Positions 1-8,330 of a stretch of DNA of 64,000 nucleotides are shown piece by piece. This DNA comes from Aerococcus loyolae (GTDB taxonomy: Bacteria > Bacillota > Bacilli > Lactobacillales > Aerococcaceae). The notes below the pieces were generated by a model. It was given only the letters and a program-made list of their open reading frames with translations, was not told where the DNA came from and made no database searches. Within the stretch, counting starts at the first letter, position 1, and every line of letters starts with the position of its first letter. The position numbers and the translations under genes were made by a program. The DNA lies in NCBI RefSeq assembly GCF_002871915.2, contig NZ_CP126958.1, positions 1,860,001 through 1,924,000 on the forward strand, given 5' to 3'.

Positions 1-971
1 CCCTCAATATCCATCTGAGGCATATTTTCTGTTGTTTCTACTTGTTCTATAGAACTTGTTGCAACTCTTAATGTCGCCATGGCGGATCCTGCGGATTGAA
101 TACTTGCAAACACCAGGAATGACATGATGATACACATAATTGCTTTCAATAAATCCATGGTGCCATTGATATAAAAATAAAGTGAAAGGACAATCATGGC
201 AACACTGGAAATTCTTAAAACGAGCTCTTGCCCGATGGTATAGGGTGTAAATAATTTCTCCAAGGCTAGATTGGCTGAGCGACTTTCTTCTAGTGCCGAG
301 CGTACGGTTTGGTCCCCTTTTCCTGTTAAATTAAAGGATTTAATGATCGGCATTCCTTGGATATATTCCAAGATCGTTTCTACTAAAAGAGATTGTGCCT
401 CTTGCCTTTTTGGAGCAAGTGTCCTCGACTTTTTTTCCATGACAGAAGTAATATATAGATATAAAACCGTTCCTGCTATAACAATCAGCCCATTTCTCCA
501 CTCGAAAAATAAAATCATCAGGGTGAACACAAATGAGTTAATGAAGCCACTCATCATAACAACTAAAACCATAGGAGCTGTATTCTCAACGTCATCTAGA
601 ACAGTTGTTAAAACACCAGTCACTTTTCCAATATTATTTTCATTAAAGAATCCCATTGGAACCGTCTTCAGCATTTTTCCTATACTTATTCTTCGATTAG
701 CTACCATAAAATACCCAGCATGCGTTTGATCTAATTGAGCAAAATAGTTGGCAGAAGACCTTCCAACAATACTTACCAACAACATAAGAAAAACCTTCAG
801 TGCTATAAAGGAATTAAAATCTTTTGTCACCAAGGCTTGAAGCACAAAGTAAATGGCTCCTATTTGCAACATATTGAAGATGGCATACACAAATTCAAAA
901 ATAACAGACTTGTTTAAATTTATTCGTTCCTTATCTGCAAATGCCCATATCTTTCGAAGTCCACTTAACAT
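1..971 (-). CDS. ABC exporter half-transporter (permease-ATPase), 3' end beyond window
   Basis: The reading frame opens at an ATG at 971, immediately after the TAG of the upstream exporter gene, and runs off the window start. About 323 residues are visible, beginning MLSGLRKIWAFADKERINL. They contain several hydrophobic segments and the coupling-helix style motif EYIQGMPIIKSFNL, typical of type I ABC exporter membrane domains. The nucleotide-binding domain must lie outside the window. The direct abutment with the next ABC gene indicates a two-gene operon whose products form a heterodimeric exporter. The substrate is unknown; drug or peptide export is inferred from family and from the TetR gene upstream. 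Confidence 0.85.
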   Translation of the reverse strand, partial: MLSGLRKIWAFADKERINLNKSVIFEFVYAIFNMLQIGAIYFVLQALVTKDFNSFIALKVFLMLLVSIVGRSSANYFAQLDQTHAGYFMVANRRISIGKMLKTVPMGFFNENNIGKVTGVLTTVLDDVENTAPMVLVVMMSGFINSFVFTLMILFFEWRNGLIVIAGTVLYLYITSVMEKKSRTLAPKRQEAQSLLVETILEYIQGMPIIKSFNLTGKGDQTVRSALEESRSANLALEKLFTPYTIGQELVLRISSVAMIVLSLYFYINGTMDLLKAIMCIIMSFLVFASIQSAGSAMATLRVATSSIEQVETTENMPQMDIE

Positions 972-2705
972 CTAAGCCACCTCCTTTCCACCGATATGTG
1001 CTTCCCACATGGCTTGATAAAGTTTATTTTCTTTAAGAAGTTCTTCATGATTGCCACTTGCTACAAGTTTGCCATGATCGATGAGATAAATCTGGTCTGC
1101 ATTGGTTATTGTTGATAACCTATGAGCAATCATAATGATAGTTTTTCCCTGAATAAGCTTATTAATTGCTTTTTGTAAAACTTGCTCATTTTCAGGATCA
1201 ATATAAGCCGTCGCTTCATCTAATATGATAATTGGAGCATCTTTTATCATGGCTCTAGCAATGGTGATCCTCTGTTTTTCACCGCCTGATAAATGGTTTC
1301 CTCCACTCCCTACTTTGGTCTGATATCCATGCTCTAAAGACATAATAAAATCATGGCAACCAGAAGCTTTGGCAATTTCAATCACTTCTTCATCGCTAGC
1401 CGAAGGCTTGCCCATTCGAATATTTTCCATGATGGTATCGTTAAAAAGGAAAATATCCTGCGAAACAAAAGCAACTAAATCATAGAGTTGTTCAAGTGGA
1501 ATATTGAATAAATTAATTCCGCCAATCGATATTTCTCCCTGTTCTACGTCCCAGAAACCAGCAATTAACTTGGCAATGGTTGACTTTCCTGAACCACTTG
1601 GCCCAACAAAGGCATTTAAACTTTGCTCTTGAATTACCATATCGATTCCTTTAATAACTTCTTCTCCTGATTCATAGGAGAAATGTAGATTCTTGATAGC
1701 AATGTCATGATTTTTTAAATGAACTCTTTCTCTACGATGAACTTGTTCTGTCCCATTTAAGATTTCATCAATTCGTCCGACAGTTGTCCCTGTTTGAGCT
1801 AAGGCATCGACAAAGTTAATAGCAGCTAGTAAGGGACCGGCTATACCAAGAGAAAGAATGATGGTCGTAATAAAGGTTGACATCTCTAAACTTCCATTAA
1901 TAAACATAATCCAACCAACAGGTAATACCGTAATCAAAGTTGTTGGTGAAATGTTCTTGGATAAGGACACCAGCATTTGACATTTTTTCATCCAATGATA
2001 ATAAAATGAAGCATTAGCTATCACTTTATCGGTGAATTTCCCATAGGATTTTTCGCCTTGATTAAAAGTTTTAATCACTTCAATTCCGCCAACATACTCA
2101 ACAATTGTTTTATTCATTTCGGTATTGGTCGCAACCGACTTACTATAATCTTCTGCATAACCTTTCATAATTAATGACATAAAAAACATACCTACCGGAA
2201 TTGAAACGAGTGACAATAAAGCCATTCTCCAATCTAAAATTAATAGATAGATGAAGATGGATACAGGCCCTAAAATATTCGCCGTCATCTCAGGCAATAA
2301 GTGAGCCAAAGGTCGTTCCATTTTTTCTACTTGATCAACAATGGTTGTCTTTAAATCACCACTATGGGTATCAATAATCGTACCAAGAGGCATTTTAGGC
2401 AGCTTTTCCAAAAGCATGATTCGTACATTTCTTAGAACAGAGAAGGTTGCTTTATGGGACTCTGCCAAGGCCTTGGCGTAAAAAATTGGTTTTAAGCAAT
2501 AGCCAATCAAGATTAGAAAACACCAAGGTAGGTAGAAGGAAAAATCTTTATTTCCAACAAACAAACCATAAACAATTTTGCTTACGCCAAAATAAGGCAA
2601 CATACCTAAAAGAACCCCAATAACTGCCAAGAAAATGGAAAGCTTGAGGCCTTTATGTTCTCCTTCTGCCAGCTGCCATAGGCGTTTCATATAATTATTT
2701 TTCAA
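972..2705 (-). CDS. ABC exporter half-transporter with ATPase domain
   Basis: A 577-residue fused permease-ATPase. The N-terminal half has about six membrane segments (residues 20-310). The C-terminal half has Walker A GPSGSGKST near residue 368, the ABC signature LSGGE near 475 and Walker B IIILDEAT near 497, so the ATPase looks intact. The chosen start is a TTG at 2705, because AGGAG lies six bases upstream; the later ATG (MKRLW) has no such site. It is the first gene of a two-gene operon with the truncated gene at 1-971. It lies downstream of a TetR gene and a near-palindromic operator, so it is probably repressed by that TetR protein. Confidence 0.9.
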   Translation of the reverse strand: MKNNYMKRLWQLAEGEHKGLKLSIFLAVIGVLLGMLPYFGVSKIVYGLFVGNKDFSFYLPWCFLILIGYCLKPIFYAKALAESHKATFSVLRNVRIMLLEKLPKMPLGTIIDTHSGDLKTTIVDQVEKMERPLAHLLPEMTANILGPVSIFIYLLILDWRMALLSLVSIPVGMFFMSLIMKGYAEDYSKSVATNTEMNKTIVEYVGGIEVIKTFNQGEKSYGKFTDKVIANASFYYHWMKKCQMLVSLSKNISPTTLITVLPVGWIMFINGSLEMSTFITTIILSLGIAGPLLAAINFVDALAQTGTTVGRIDEILNGTEQVHRRERVHLKNHDIAIKNLHFSYESGEEVIKGIDMVIQEQSLNAFVGPSGSGKSTIAKLIAGFWDVEQGEISIGGINLFNIPLEQLYDLVAFVSQDIFLFNDTIMENIRMGKPSASDEEVIEIAKASGCHDFIMSLEHGYQTKVGSGGNHLSGGEKQRITIARAMIKDAPIIILDEATAYIDPENEQVLQKAINKLIQGKTIIMIAHRLSTITNADQIYLIDHGKLVASGNHEELLKENKLYQAMWEAHIGGKEVA

Positions 2706-2754
2706 TGGAATCTCCTTTCCTTTTTTCTTTCATCTTTAACACCTCCATATTATA

Positions 2755-2782
2755 GATAACTATATTAGCTAACTTAGTTATC
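2755..2782. promoter_or_regulatory. TetR operator upstream of the ABC exporter operon
   Basis: A 28-bp imperfect palindrome with outer arms GATAACTA / TAGTTATC and a perfect TTAGCTAA at its exact centre. It lies between the TetR gene and the exporter start. The outer arms are the same as those of the palindrome at 3500-3514 over the TetR promoter, so both are probably bound by the same repressor. A TATAAT-like sequence follows directly on the minus strand. Confidence 0.65.
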
Positions 2783-2792
2783 TTTACTTTAA

Positions 2793-2829
2793 AAATATAA
2801 GGGTGTTTAATACCCTTTCCCTTATATTT
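2793..2829 (-). terminator. Hairpin at the end of the TetR gene
   Basis: Perfect 11-bp arms (AAATATAAGGG / CCCTTATATTT) overlap the TetR stop codon and are followed on the minus strand by a short T run. It is a plausible terminator or attenuator between tetR and the exporter operon. Confidence 0.6.
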
Positions 2830-3451
2830 AAAAACCTCTCAATTTCTCCCATCCATCATAAAAAAATTTCGAAATTATTCTTGTGTTTAACTTTACTTCT
2901 TCTTCTGTTTGAGAATGCATTATAATTTCACACAATGCATTAATATAGGCATGGTTTAACAAATGCATTGCATCTTTAGGGACTTCTGATTTTATATTCT
3001 TTTTCTTTGAAATAATCTGAAACGCTTTATGTCTGTTTATATCTTCCTTTTCCACAAGAAGCTCTATAAAATTATCATATTTCGTACCATATGATTTAAA
3101 TATTAAAAGATTAAATAAATCTTTTTTGCTAAACATATATAATGCAGATTCAATTGACCCTTCAATGTTAATTTTTGATAAATCTTCTCCACAATTTTTT
3201 TCTATGTTTTGAAAAGATTCCTCTTCAAACTTGCTATAAAAACCCAAAAGTTCGTTTGCCAATGGATCAACTAAACTGATAAATAAATCTTCTTTATCAT
3301 TAAAATGCCTGTAAAAAGCACCAGTTGTAACCCCAGCATCTTTGCAAATTTTTCTTAAATTAGCTCGTTCATAGCCATCATTTAAAAAATTAACTTTACC
3401 ACTATCCATAATCTTTTTATGTGTTAAATCATAACCAGTAATTTCTGTCAT
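2828..3451 (-). CDS. TetR/AcrR family transcriptional regulator
   Basis: 207 residues. The N-terminal helix-turn-helix reads RKICKDAGVTTGAFYRHF (about residues 33-50), the classical TetR recognition region, and is followed by a divergent helical ligand-binding domain. A near-perfect promoter lies upstream (TTGACA, 17 bp, TATAAT) with a GATAACT/AGTTATC palindrome immediately after the -10 box. The same palindrome arms recur before the ABC exporter operon downstream. The natural reading is an autoregulated repressor that also controls the exporter; the inducing ligand is unknown. Confidence 0.88.
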   Translation of the reverse strand: MTEITGYDLTHKKIMDSGKVNFLNDGYERANLRKICKDAGVTTGAFYRHFNDKEDLFISLVDPLANELLGFYSKFEEESFQNIEKNCGEDLSKINIEGSIESALYMFSKKDLFNLLIFKSYGTKYDNFIELLVEKEDINRHKAFQIISKKKNIKSEVPKDAMHLLNHAYINALCEIIMHSQTEEEVKLNTRIISKFFYDGWEKLRGF

Positions 3452-3499
3452 ATCCCACTTCCTTTACTAACGGCTAAATTTATAAGTTTGCGGCATATA

Positions 3500-3543
3500 G
3501 ATAACTTAGTTATCATTATATACTCTTATCTTATTTTTGTCAA
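3500..3543 (-). promoter_or_regulatory. TetR gene promoter with operator
   Basis: On the minus strand TTGACA (3538-3543) and TATAAT (3515-3520) are separated by exactly 17 bases. The palindrome GATAACT-N-AGTTATC (3500-3514) abuts the -10 box, where a bound repressor would block initiation. This supports autorepression. Confidence 0.75.
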
Positions 3544-3632
3544 TAGGAACAGTAGAAAATCATACTTAATTATGATATAATTACTAATAATTAAATACAG
3601 GCTTAACGCTTATAACTTTAATAGCAAGCACA

Positions 3633-3727
3633 GTAAGTGAGTACCCACTTACGAAAAATTGATGAAGCAGAACCTTTATGGACTGCTTCTTTTTTTATCA
3701 ATTTTACCTTGTTAGGGAGAACCCTAA
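3633..3727 (+). other. Candidate oriT / leader region ahead of mobC
   Basis: The 308-base gap before mobC holds three successive inverted repeats: GTAAGTG/CACTTAC (3633-3652), GAAGCAG/CTGCTTC followed by a T run (3664-3697, terminator-like), and TTAGGG/CCCTAA (3712-3727). Hairpins just upstream of mobC and a MOBP relaxase are the usual place for an origin of transfer. No nic consensus was recognised, so oriT is an inference. The middle hairpin could instead be an attenuator. Confidence 0.4.
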
Positions 3728-3759
3728 GACCCCAATATTTTATGATAAGGAGATATACC

Positions 3760-4116
3760 ATGGATAATAGAAAAAGAAATAATCAACTCAAAATATATTT
3801 AACAGATGAAGAAAAAGAAATCTTTGAAAAGAAAATGAAACTTGCAAACTGCAAAACTATGTCCCATTTTCTTAGAAAATGTGTATTAGAAAAAGAAATT
3901 TATGTTGTAGATTTAGAACCATTTAGAAACCTACAATGGCTACTTTCGAATGTAACAAATAACATAAACCAGATTGCAAAAGCTACTAATACAACTGGTG
4001 TTATTTACAAGAATGAAATCGAATCAATGAATAAACAGATAGAAAATTTATCAAAAGAAATATGGCAGATCCATTCCCTACTTCTTAATAAATCAAAAGA
4101 AAGTTCTGGTGATTAG
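3760..4116 (+). CDS. mobC: MobC-family mobilisation accessory protein
   Basis: 118 residues from the ATG at 3760, chosen because AGGAG lies seven bases upstream; an in-frame upstream extension to 3637 would run through the hairpin region. The N-terminal part (NQLKIYLTDEEKEIF, then MSHFLRKCVL) resembles the ribbon-helix-helix-like start of MobC proteins. The C-terminal part has the conserved LQWLLSNVTNNINQIAK stretch. MobC proteins bind oriT and help the relaxase open the DNA. Its stop codon overlaps the start region of the relaxase gene, so the two are translationally coupled. Confidence 0.8.
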   Translation: MDNRKRNNQLKIYLTDEEKEIFEKKMKLANCKTMSHFLRKCVLEKEIYVVDLEPFRNLQWLLSNVTNNINQIAKATNTTGVIYKNEIESMNKQIENLSKEIWQIHSLLLNKSKESSGD

Positions 4117-4117
4117 T

Positions 4118-5449
4118 ATGGCAATTACAAAAATACATCCTATAAAATCAACTCTAAATTTGGCAATAGATTATATAACTAAGAGTGAAAAAACTGATGA
4201 AAAAATCTTAGTCTCTTCATTTAACTGTCATCCATCTACTGCCCATATTCAATTTATGAAAACACGAGAAGACAATGATACTAAAGGTACAGTTTTAGCT
4301 AGGCATTTAATCCAATCTTTTCTACCAGGAGAGGTTGATCCTATAAAAGCTCACGAAATTGGAATGGAATTATGTAAGAAAATTTTAAAAGATGATTATG
4401 AGTTTGTTCTTGCAACTCATATAGATAGAGGGCATATCCACAACCATGTTATTTTTAATAACGTTAATTACAAGACTGGTAAATGCTACCAATCTAACAA
4501 AAAAACTTACCATAAAATCAGGTATCAAAGTGATGAATTATGTAAAGAAAATAAGCTTTCAGTTATTGATGAATACTATGAAGCTTACAAAAGAAAATAT
4601 AAAACTGCTGGTAAATCCTGGTATGAATATGATCAAAACAAGAAAGACAATTCTTGGAAGTCTAAACTGCAATTTGATATAGATAGAATGATTAATAAGT
4701 CTAAATCTTGGGAAGAGTTTTTAGAAAATATGGAATCTCTTGATTATGAAATTAAATTTGGTAAACATATTGCTTTTCGCCATAAAGATAAGCAAAGATT
4801 TACAAGAGCTAAGACTATCGGAGAAGATTATACTGAAGAAAAAATCAAAGAAAGAATAGATTTAGCAATTAAAAATAAAGCTAATCCTACTAAAAAGCGT
4901 GTAGGAAATGTTATTGATATATCTACTAATGAAAAAGCACAATCCTCTAAAGGTTACGAAGTCTGGACAAGAAAACATAATATCAAAACAATGGCAGATT
5001 CAATAATTAAATTAAGAGAACAAGGAATTAATTCAATTACCCAGCTTGATGATCTAATCAAAAAATCTGCTGATGATAGACAAGACTTGTTAGATAAAAT
5101 AAAGAAATTTGAAGCTGAAATGAGGAGCTTATCTCAAGATATGGAAAATATAAATACTATAAATAAGTATCGTGAAATCTATAAATACCACAAGAAAAAT
5201 CCTGAAGATAAGCAATTTGCAGAAGAATATTATAGTGAACTTTCTGTTTATAAAATAGCCGCTAAAGAAATTTTAGAAAACTATAAAAAGCTTCCAAGCA
5301 CAAAAGAAATACTATCAAATCTCGATAAATTGCAAGAAAAAAAGAACACCCTTATGCAAGAGTATTCTTTGAATAAAGAACAATTTTCTGACCTTGTTCA
5401 GTATAGGAAAAACTATGAAAATTATTATGGAAAGGAAGTGGAGAGATAA
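4118..5449 (+). CDS. MOBP-type relaxase (mobilisation nuclease)
   Basis: 443 residues from the ATG at 4118; a GTG at 4109 overlapping the mobC stop is an alternative. The metal-binding signature HIDRGHIHNHVIFN (about residue 110) is the three-histidine HUH motif of relaxases. The N-terminal stretch around LNLAIDYI matches the MobA/VirD2-like family. The C-terminal half is lysine-rich and helical. It would nick oriT and pilot the strand through a type IV secretion system. It may belong to the erm(TR) mobilisable segment or be the relaxase of the larger ICE, since no other MOBP relaxase is visible in the ICE backbone. Confidence 0.88.
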   Translation: MAITKIHPIKSTLNLAIDYITKSEKTDEKILVSSFNCHPSTAHIQFMKTREDNDTKGTVLARHLIQSFLPGEVDPIKAHEIGMELCKKILKDDYEFVLATHIDRGHIHNHVIFNNVNYKTGKCYQSNKKTYHKIRYQSDELCKENKLSVIDEYYEAYKRKYKTAGKSWYEYDQNKKDNSWKSKLQFDIDRMINKSKSWEEFLENMESLDYEIKFGKHIAFRHKDKQRFTRAKTIGEDYTEEKIKERIDLAIKNKANPTKKRVGNVIDISTNEKAQSSKGYEVWTRKHNIKTMADSIIKLREQGINSITQLDDLIKKSADDRQDLLDKIKKFEAEMRSLSQDMENINTINKYREIYKYHKKNPEDKQFAEEYYSELSVYKIAAKEILENYKKLPSTKEILSNLDKLQEKKNTLMQEYSLNKEQFSDLVQYRKNYENYYGKEVER

Positions 5450-5482
5450 AAAGCTATAAGCGGATAAACTTATAGCTTTTTT
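5449..5482 (+). terminator. Terminator after the relaxase
   Basis: Perfect 12-bp arms AAAAGCTATAAG / CTTATAGCTTTT with an eight-base loop and a trailing T run. It begins at the relaxase stop codon. Confidence 0.8.
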
Positions 5483-5523
5483 AAAATTATTTACAAATTT
5501 TTATTCTAAACTTATTATCTTAC

Positions 5524-5697
5524 TTAAAGAGATCCTACTAGATGACTAGCAAACATTGCTATAGGAAGTAATAAGATAAAAAGGACATTTAATGCCATAA
5601 AAAACCTATCTTTTTCCCTTACCCCAAGTATTAAACCTACTAGTCCAATAATTGGACAGACAAGCATGTGAGAATAAGCAATAAATACGCATCTCAT
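5524..5697 (-). CDS. Small hydrophobic protein, unknown
   Basis: A 57-residue frame (MRCVFIAYSHMLVCP...) with two hydrophobic helices separated by a charged turn, GVREKDR. No clear ribosome-binding site precedes the ATG, and part of its sequence recurs, degraded, at about 5770-5850, so it may be a relic. It lies between the relaxase terminator and a dead recombinase fragment. No family was recognised. Confidence 0.3.
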   Translation of the reverse strand: MRCVFIAYSHMLVCPIIGLVGLILGVREKDRFFMALNVLFILLLPIAMFASHLVGSL

Positions 5698-5727
5698 AAT
5701 TTATTATATCATTTTTTATAAAAGAAA

Positions 5728-5750
5728 AAACAGCCCACAAAAAGCTGTTT
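5728..5750. terminator. Short hairpin
   Basis: AAACAGC / GCTGTTT arms around a nine-base loop, preceded on the + strand by an A run that gives a T run on the minus strand. It could end transcripts of the recombinase relic. Confidence 0.45.
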
Positions 5751-5830
5751 AAATCCTCTAATTGAACAAGTTATGATACTAGAACTGTAAACATTACATA
5801 GGAAGTAATAAGAGTGTTGGTAATTTAACA

Positions 5831-6076
5831 CTATAAATAACTTGTTTTTTTCTTTCCTCTATTATTCCATGCTATTCTCCTGTAAATATCCCCACATATA
5901 GAGCAGTAGACAATACTTGAAAGGGCGTATTTACTGGAATAGATTCTTCTTTTCCCTTTGCCACTTACCATATTAGCTCGTCTATCCATTTCTTCTTAGA
6001 CTTGCATGAAGATTTCTTTTGGTATGATCGCTTCGTGGCTATTTTCTATATAATATTGAGGTTCTTGATCCTCAAT
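5831..6076 (-). pseudogene. Serine recombinase C-terminal fragment (dead)
   Basis: On the minus strand the frame reads EDQEPQYYIENSHEAIIP, then after an in-frame TAA continues [35 protein letters not shown] and [13 protein letters not shown]. This is the recombinase-domain linker and first half of the zinc ribbon of large serine recombinases. The catalytic domain is absent, one internal stop is present, and the zinc ribbon is cut off. It is probably the remains of the integrase of a small element that once carried the neighbouring mobilisation or resistance genes. Confidence 0.7.
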
Positions 6077-6180
6077 TTATTCTTTAATTATAATTAAGAT
6101 ATTTATCTAAATAGAAAAATGGCTTTTAGGATTTCTTCTAAAACCCCAAAAACCATTAATTTCAACACTTTTATAGCCTA

Positions 6181-6300
6181 TTATCTTATTTTCCTTGACA
6201 TCAATACCACCGTCTCCACATGCCCTGAAGTTCCAAAGTTCCGTAACTTTTTATGATTAATTATACTGAAAGCAATTTGATATAATTCTTGTTTATTCAT
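6181..6300 (-). pseudogene. Chimeric short frame ending in an RNA uracil methyltransferase (RumA)-like tail
   Basis: Thirty-nine codons with a good ribosome-binding site (GGAGAA) before the ATG at 6300. The first part (MNKQELYQIAFSIINHKKL) is suggestive of a cytidine-deaminase N-terminus. The last part (TSGHVETVVLMSRKIR) closely resembles the C-terminus of RumA/RlmD-type 23S rRNA uracil methyltransferases. The 3' end of rumA is a known insertion site for streptococcal mobile elements. The frame therefore looks like an attachment-site scar joining unrelated DNA. Both identifications are from memory. Confidence 0.4.
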
Positions 6301-6345
6301 TTTCTTCTCCAATATTATTTAGCTTAATAATACGTTATTCTTTTT

Positions 6346-6870
6346 TCAAAACACTAAGTTATTCAGTTCACCATCAAGAACTTTTATAGTTTCATTTCTT
6401 TCCTTATCCTCTTGATTGTCATATAAAAGTTGTTCAATAAACTCCCATATATCTTCTAGTTTACGTCTAATATGATAGAATAACAAAGCATCCGTATTGA
6501 TTAAAAAATCTTTGTGTAATTTCAGGTATATGTTCATAAATACATCATAATATGGCTTATCAACAAAAAACATGAGATCAGCTTTTACTGGAGCCAATTT
6601 CAAGCCTTCCCAGTCAATTAGAACTAACTGCTCATCCCGTTGCATCAAGTTCCAATTATGAATATCTGTATGGCATAGGGCCATTTTAGGATTACTTCGT
6701 CTTAGAATCTCCGACAGTCCTTCAACTCTGTCAATAGATTGTTCAAGGGGTTTTATGTGTGCCCCAAGCAAGCATTTTAAGTCCATGGGAAGACTGGCGC
6801 ATTCTTTACGCAATACTTGTTTTAGCTGTTTCAGAAATGGCAAGCTAAAATCTTCCCTAATTAGTTGCAC
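6346..6870 (-). pseudogene. Truncated aminoglycoside/spectinomycin phosphotransferase (APH(9)-like)
   Basis: 174 residues containing the phosphotransferase catalytic loop CHTDIHNWNLM and the metal-binding segment LIDWEGLKLAPVKADLMFF. These are the HxDxxxxN and IDWE motifs of the APH/choline-kinase family. Relatives are about 330 residues, so the ATP-binding N-terminal lobe is missing. The frame simply starts at a Met inside the domain. It is probably a non-functional remnant of a spectinomycin phosphotransferase, which often accompanies erm(TR). Resistance from this fragment is unlikely. Confidence 0.7.
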
Positions 6871-7042
6871 ATATACCTACTATATCAATAAATTTTGAGT
6901 TATCATTGACTATATTAGTTGCTATTATCAGAATAGTCGTCGATAACTATATTTTCGTGCAAATATGCAAATAAGTAAAATGATAGTTATGTTATATCAT
7001 AATAATTGAAAATAATAGAATGCATTTTTCAATGTAATAAGA

Positions 7043-7075
7043 TTAAGCGTTCTCTTAAAGTTAGAGAACGCTTAA
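7043..7075. terminator. Terminator downstream of erm
   Basis: Perfect 13-bp arms (TTAAGCGTTCTCT / AGAGAACGCTTAA) with a seven-base loop, 12 bases beyond the erm stop codon. It is AT-rich on both sides, so it may work in both directions. Confidence 0.75.
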
Positions 7076-7086
7076 TTATTTTTAAT

Positions 7087-7818
7087 TTATTGAAATAATT
7101 TGTAACTATTGAAAACAGACAAAAATTGTTCATTGGATAATTTATCAAGATCAGTAACATTCGCATGCTTCAGCACCTGTCTTAATTGATTTTTAGTAAA
7201 AAGAACATGATATTCCCTGTTTACCCATTTATAAACGAAAAATCTATACTTTTTGTAGTCCTTCTTTAAAATAAATGGTTTATGCCTTTCAAGTACAATC
7301 AATACAGAATCTACATTAGGCTTAGGGTGAAAATATGCTCGTGGCACTTTTTTAAGAATTTTTATATCCATTTCCACCATTAACAGCAAACCCAAAGCTC
7401 GTTGGGTATTTTGCAACCTTTTAGCAAATCCCCTCTCTACAATAAGGTAGCTATATTTCGCTTGACTATCAAAAGCAATCTTTTTTACAATATCAGTACT
7501 AATATTGTAGGGAATATTACCAAATATTTTATAGTCTGTATTTTTAGGAAAGCTAAACTTCAAAATATCCTCATGAATAACTTTTATATTCTGAAAAGGT
7601 TCAACTGCTTTTTTCGTGGCATGACATAAACCTTCATCAATCTCTATAGCATTCACCCGTTGACTCATTTCCACAAGTTCCTTGGTAAAATGTCCTTTTC
7701 CTGACCCAATTTCTATTATTTTATCTTGTTTATTGATATTCGTATATTTTAATATTTCCTTTACATGCTTTTTAGATGTAATGAAATTTTGCGTATTTTT
7801 CGGGTTTTTCTGTTTCAT
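7087..7818 (-). CDS. erm(A): 23S rRNA adenine N6-methyltransferase Erm(A), TR subclass
   Basis: 243 residues. The N-terminus reads [19 protein letters not shown]. The SAM-binding motif I is [13 protein letters not shown] and motif IV is [10 protein letters not shown]. The C-terminus ends FNSYKLFQ. It differs from the S. aureus Tn554 Erm(A) at scattered positions and matches what I recall of Erm(TR) essentially throughout. It dimethylates A2058 of 23S rRNA and gives macrolide, lincosamide and streptogramin B resistance. It has its own ribosome-binding site (AAGGAGAAGG), held in an attenuator hairpin, and two leader peptides upstream, so expression is probably macrolide-inducible. Confidence 0.95.
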   Translation of the reverse strand: MKQKNPKNTQNFITSKKHVKEILKYTNINKQDKIIEIGSGKGHFTKELVEMSQRVNAIEIDEGLCHATKKAVEPFQNIKVIHEDILKFSFPKNTDYKIFGNIPYNISTDIVKKIAFDSQAKYSYLIVERGFAKRLQNTQRALGLLLMVEMDIKILKKVPRAYFHPKPNVDSVLIVLERHKPFILKKDYKKYRFFVYKWVNREYHVLFTKNQLRQVLKHANVTDLDKLSNEQFLSVFNSYKLFQ

Positions 7819-7836
7819 TATATCCTTCTCCTTGCC

Positions 7837-7873
7837 GGTTATAATGAACTAATCTTAAGAGCTCATTATAACC
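7837..7873 (-). promoter_or_regulatory. erm attenuator hairpin before the methylase start
   Basis: Perfect 11-bp arms (GGTTATAATGA / TCATTATAACC) lie between leader peptide 2 and the erm ribosome-binding site. In erm(A) and erm(C) regulation, stalling on the leader frees the downstream initiation region. This hairpin occupies the same place. Confidence 0.75.
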
Positions 7874-7875
7874 AA

Positions 7876-7935
7876 TTATTTTTGGTTTGGTTGATAATGA
7901 AATCTCTCAATAACAAATATAGAAAACATACCCAT
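7876..7935 (-). CDS. erm leader peptide 2
   Basis: Nineteen codons, MGMFSIFVIERFHYQPNQK, with a strong ribosome-binding site (AAAGGAGG). It matches the second leader of erm(A) (MG-FSIFVI---YQPNQ pattern) and the ErmC leader family, whose IFVI motif stalls the ribosome with a macrolide bound. Confidence 0.85.
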   Translation of the reverse strand: MGMFSIFVIERFHYQPNQK

Positions 7936-7961
7936 ACCTTTACCTCCTTTAATTTTTTTCA

Positions 7962-8009
7962 TTATAAATGAGATAAAGTAATATCTACTACTGCAATACA
8001 TGTACACAT
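7962..8009 (-). CDS. erm leader peptide 1
   Basis: Fifteen codons, MCTCIAVVDITLSHL, preceded by AAGGAGGAG. It corresponds to the first leader of erm(A), whose stalling core is IAVVE. Here the position is Asp (IAVVD), a change at the residue placed at or next to the stall site in the known peptide. It is the first translated item downstream of the promoter at 8034-8062. Confidence 0.85.
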   Translation of the reverse strand: MCTCIAVVDITLSHL

Positions 8010-8033
8010 ATTTAACTCCTCCTTATGCAACTG

Positions 8034-8062
8034 ATTATATCACTTTTAATTTCTCTATTCAA
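8034..8062 (-). promoter_or_regulatory. erm promoter
   Basis: On the minus strand TTGAAT (8057-8062) and TATAAT (8034-8039) are spaced by exactly 17 bases, and leader peptide 1 begins 25 bases downstream. It is a good sigma-A promoter. Confidence 0.75.
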
Positions 8063-8146
8063 TAAAGTTCTGTGCTAATCTACCTCACCCTATGGATTTT
8101 TAATCCCGAAACATCAAATGTCATCTGTCAAATGCCCTATTTAAAA

Positions 8147-8184
8147 GGGTCAAAAAACGGTATTTTTTAGCCTGTTTTTGACCC
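8147..8184. terminator. GGGTCAAAAA hairpin
   Basis: Ten-base perfect arms GGGTCAAAAA / TTTTTGACCC, extendable inward with mismatches, in the gap upstream of erm. It probably insulates erm from genes to the right. Confidence 0.5.
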
Positions 8185-8226
8185 AATTTTCGTACTCAAA
8201 CCACTACATGTTGTGGTTGACTCCTA

Positions 8227-8283
8227 TTATTCCTTGTCCAAACCACAATACGTCATCAGAATTGCTGCTTCAACGTGGGACGA
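8227..8283 (-). pseudogene. Second RumA-like C-terminal relic
   Basis: The minus-strand frame ending at the TAA at 8227 reads SSHVEAAILMTYCGLDKE, again an S-HVE tail of the kind ending uracil methyltransferases. It lies about 2 kb from the other such tail (6181-6300), on the far side of the aph-erm segment. Upstream in frame are the two direct repeats at 8331-8377. No intact gene is present. The rest of the gap 8063-8551 shows no other gene. Confidence 0.3.
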
Positions 8284-8330
8284 GTTGATAGAATTGATGT
8301 ATTTATGATTTTTAGCGAAACTGTTGTATA

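Noticed and set aside
271..729. Plus-strand 152-codon frame
   Set aside because: It is the complement of a clear ABC exporter membrane domain on the minus strand.
3637..3759. Upstream extension of mobC (41 extra residues)
   Set aside because: It runs through hairpins and a T run, lacks a ribosome-binding site, and the ATG at 3760 has an excellent one.
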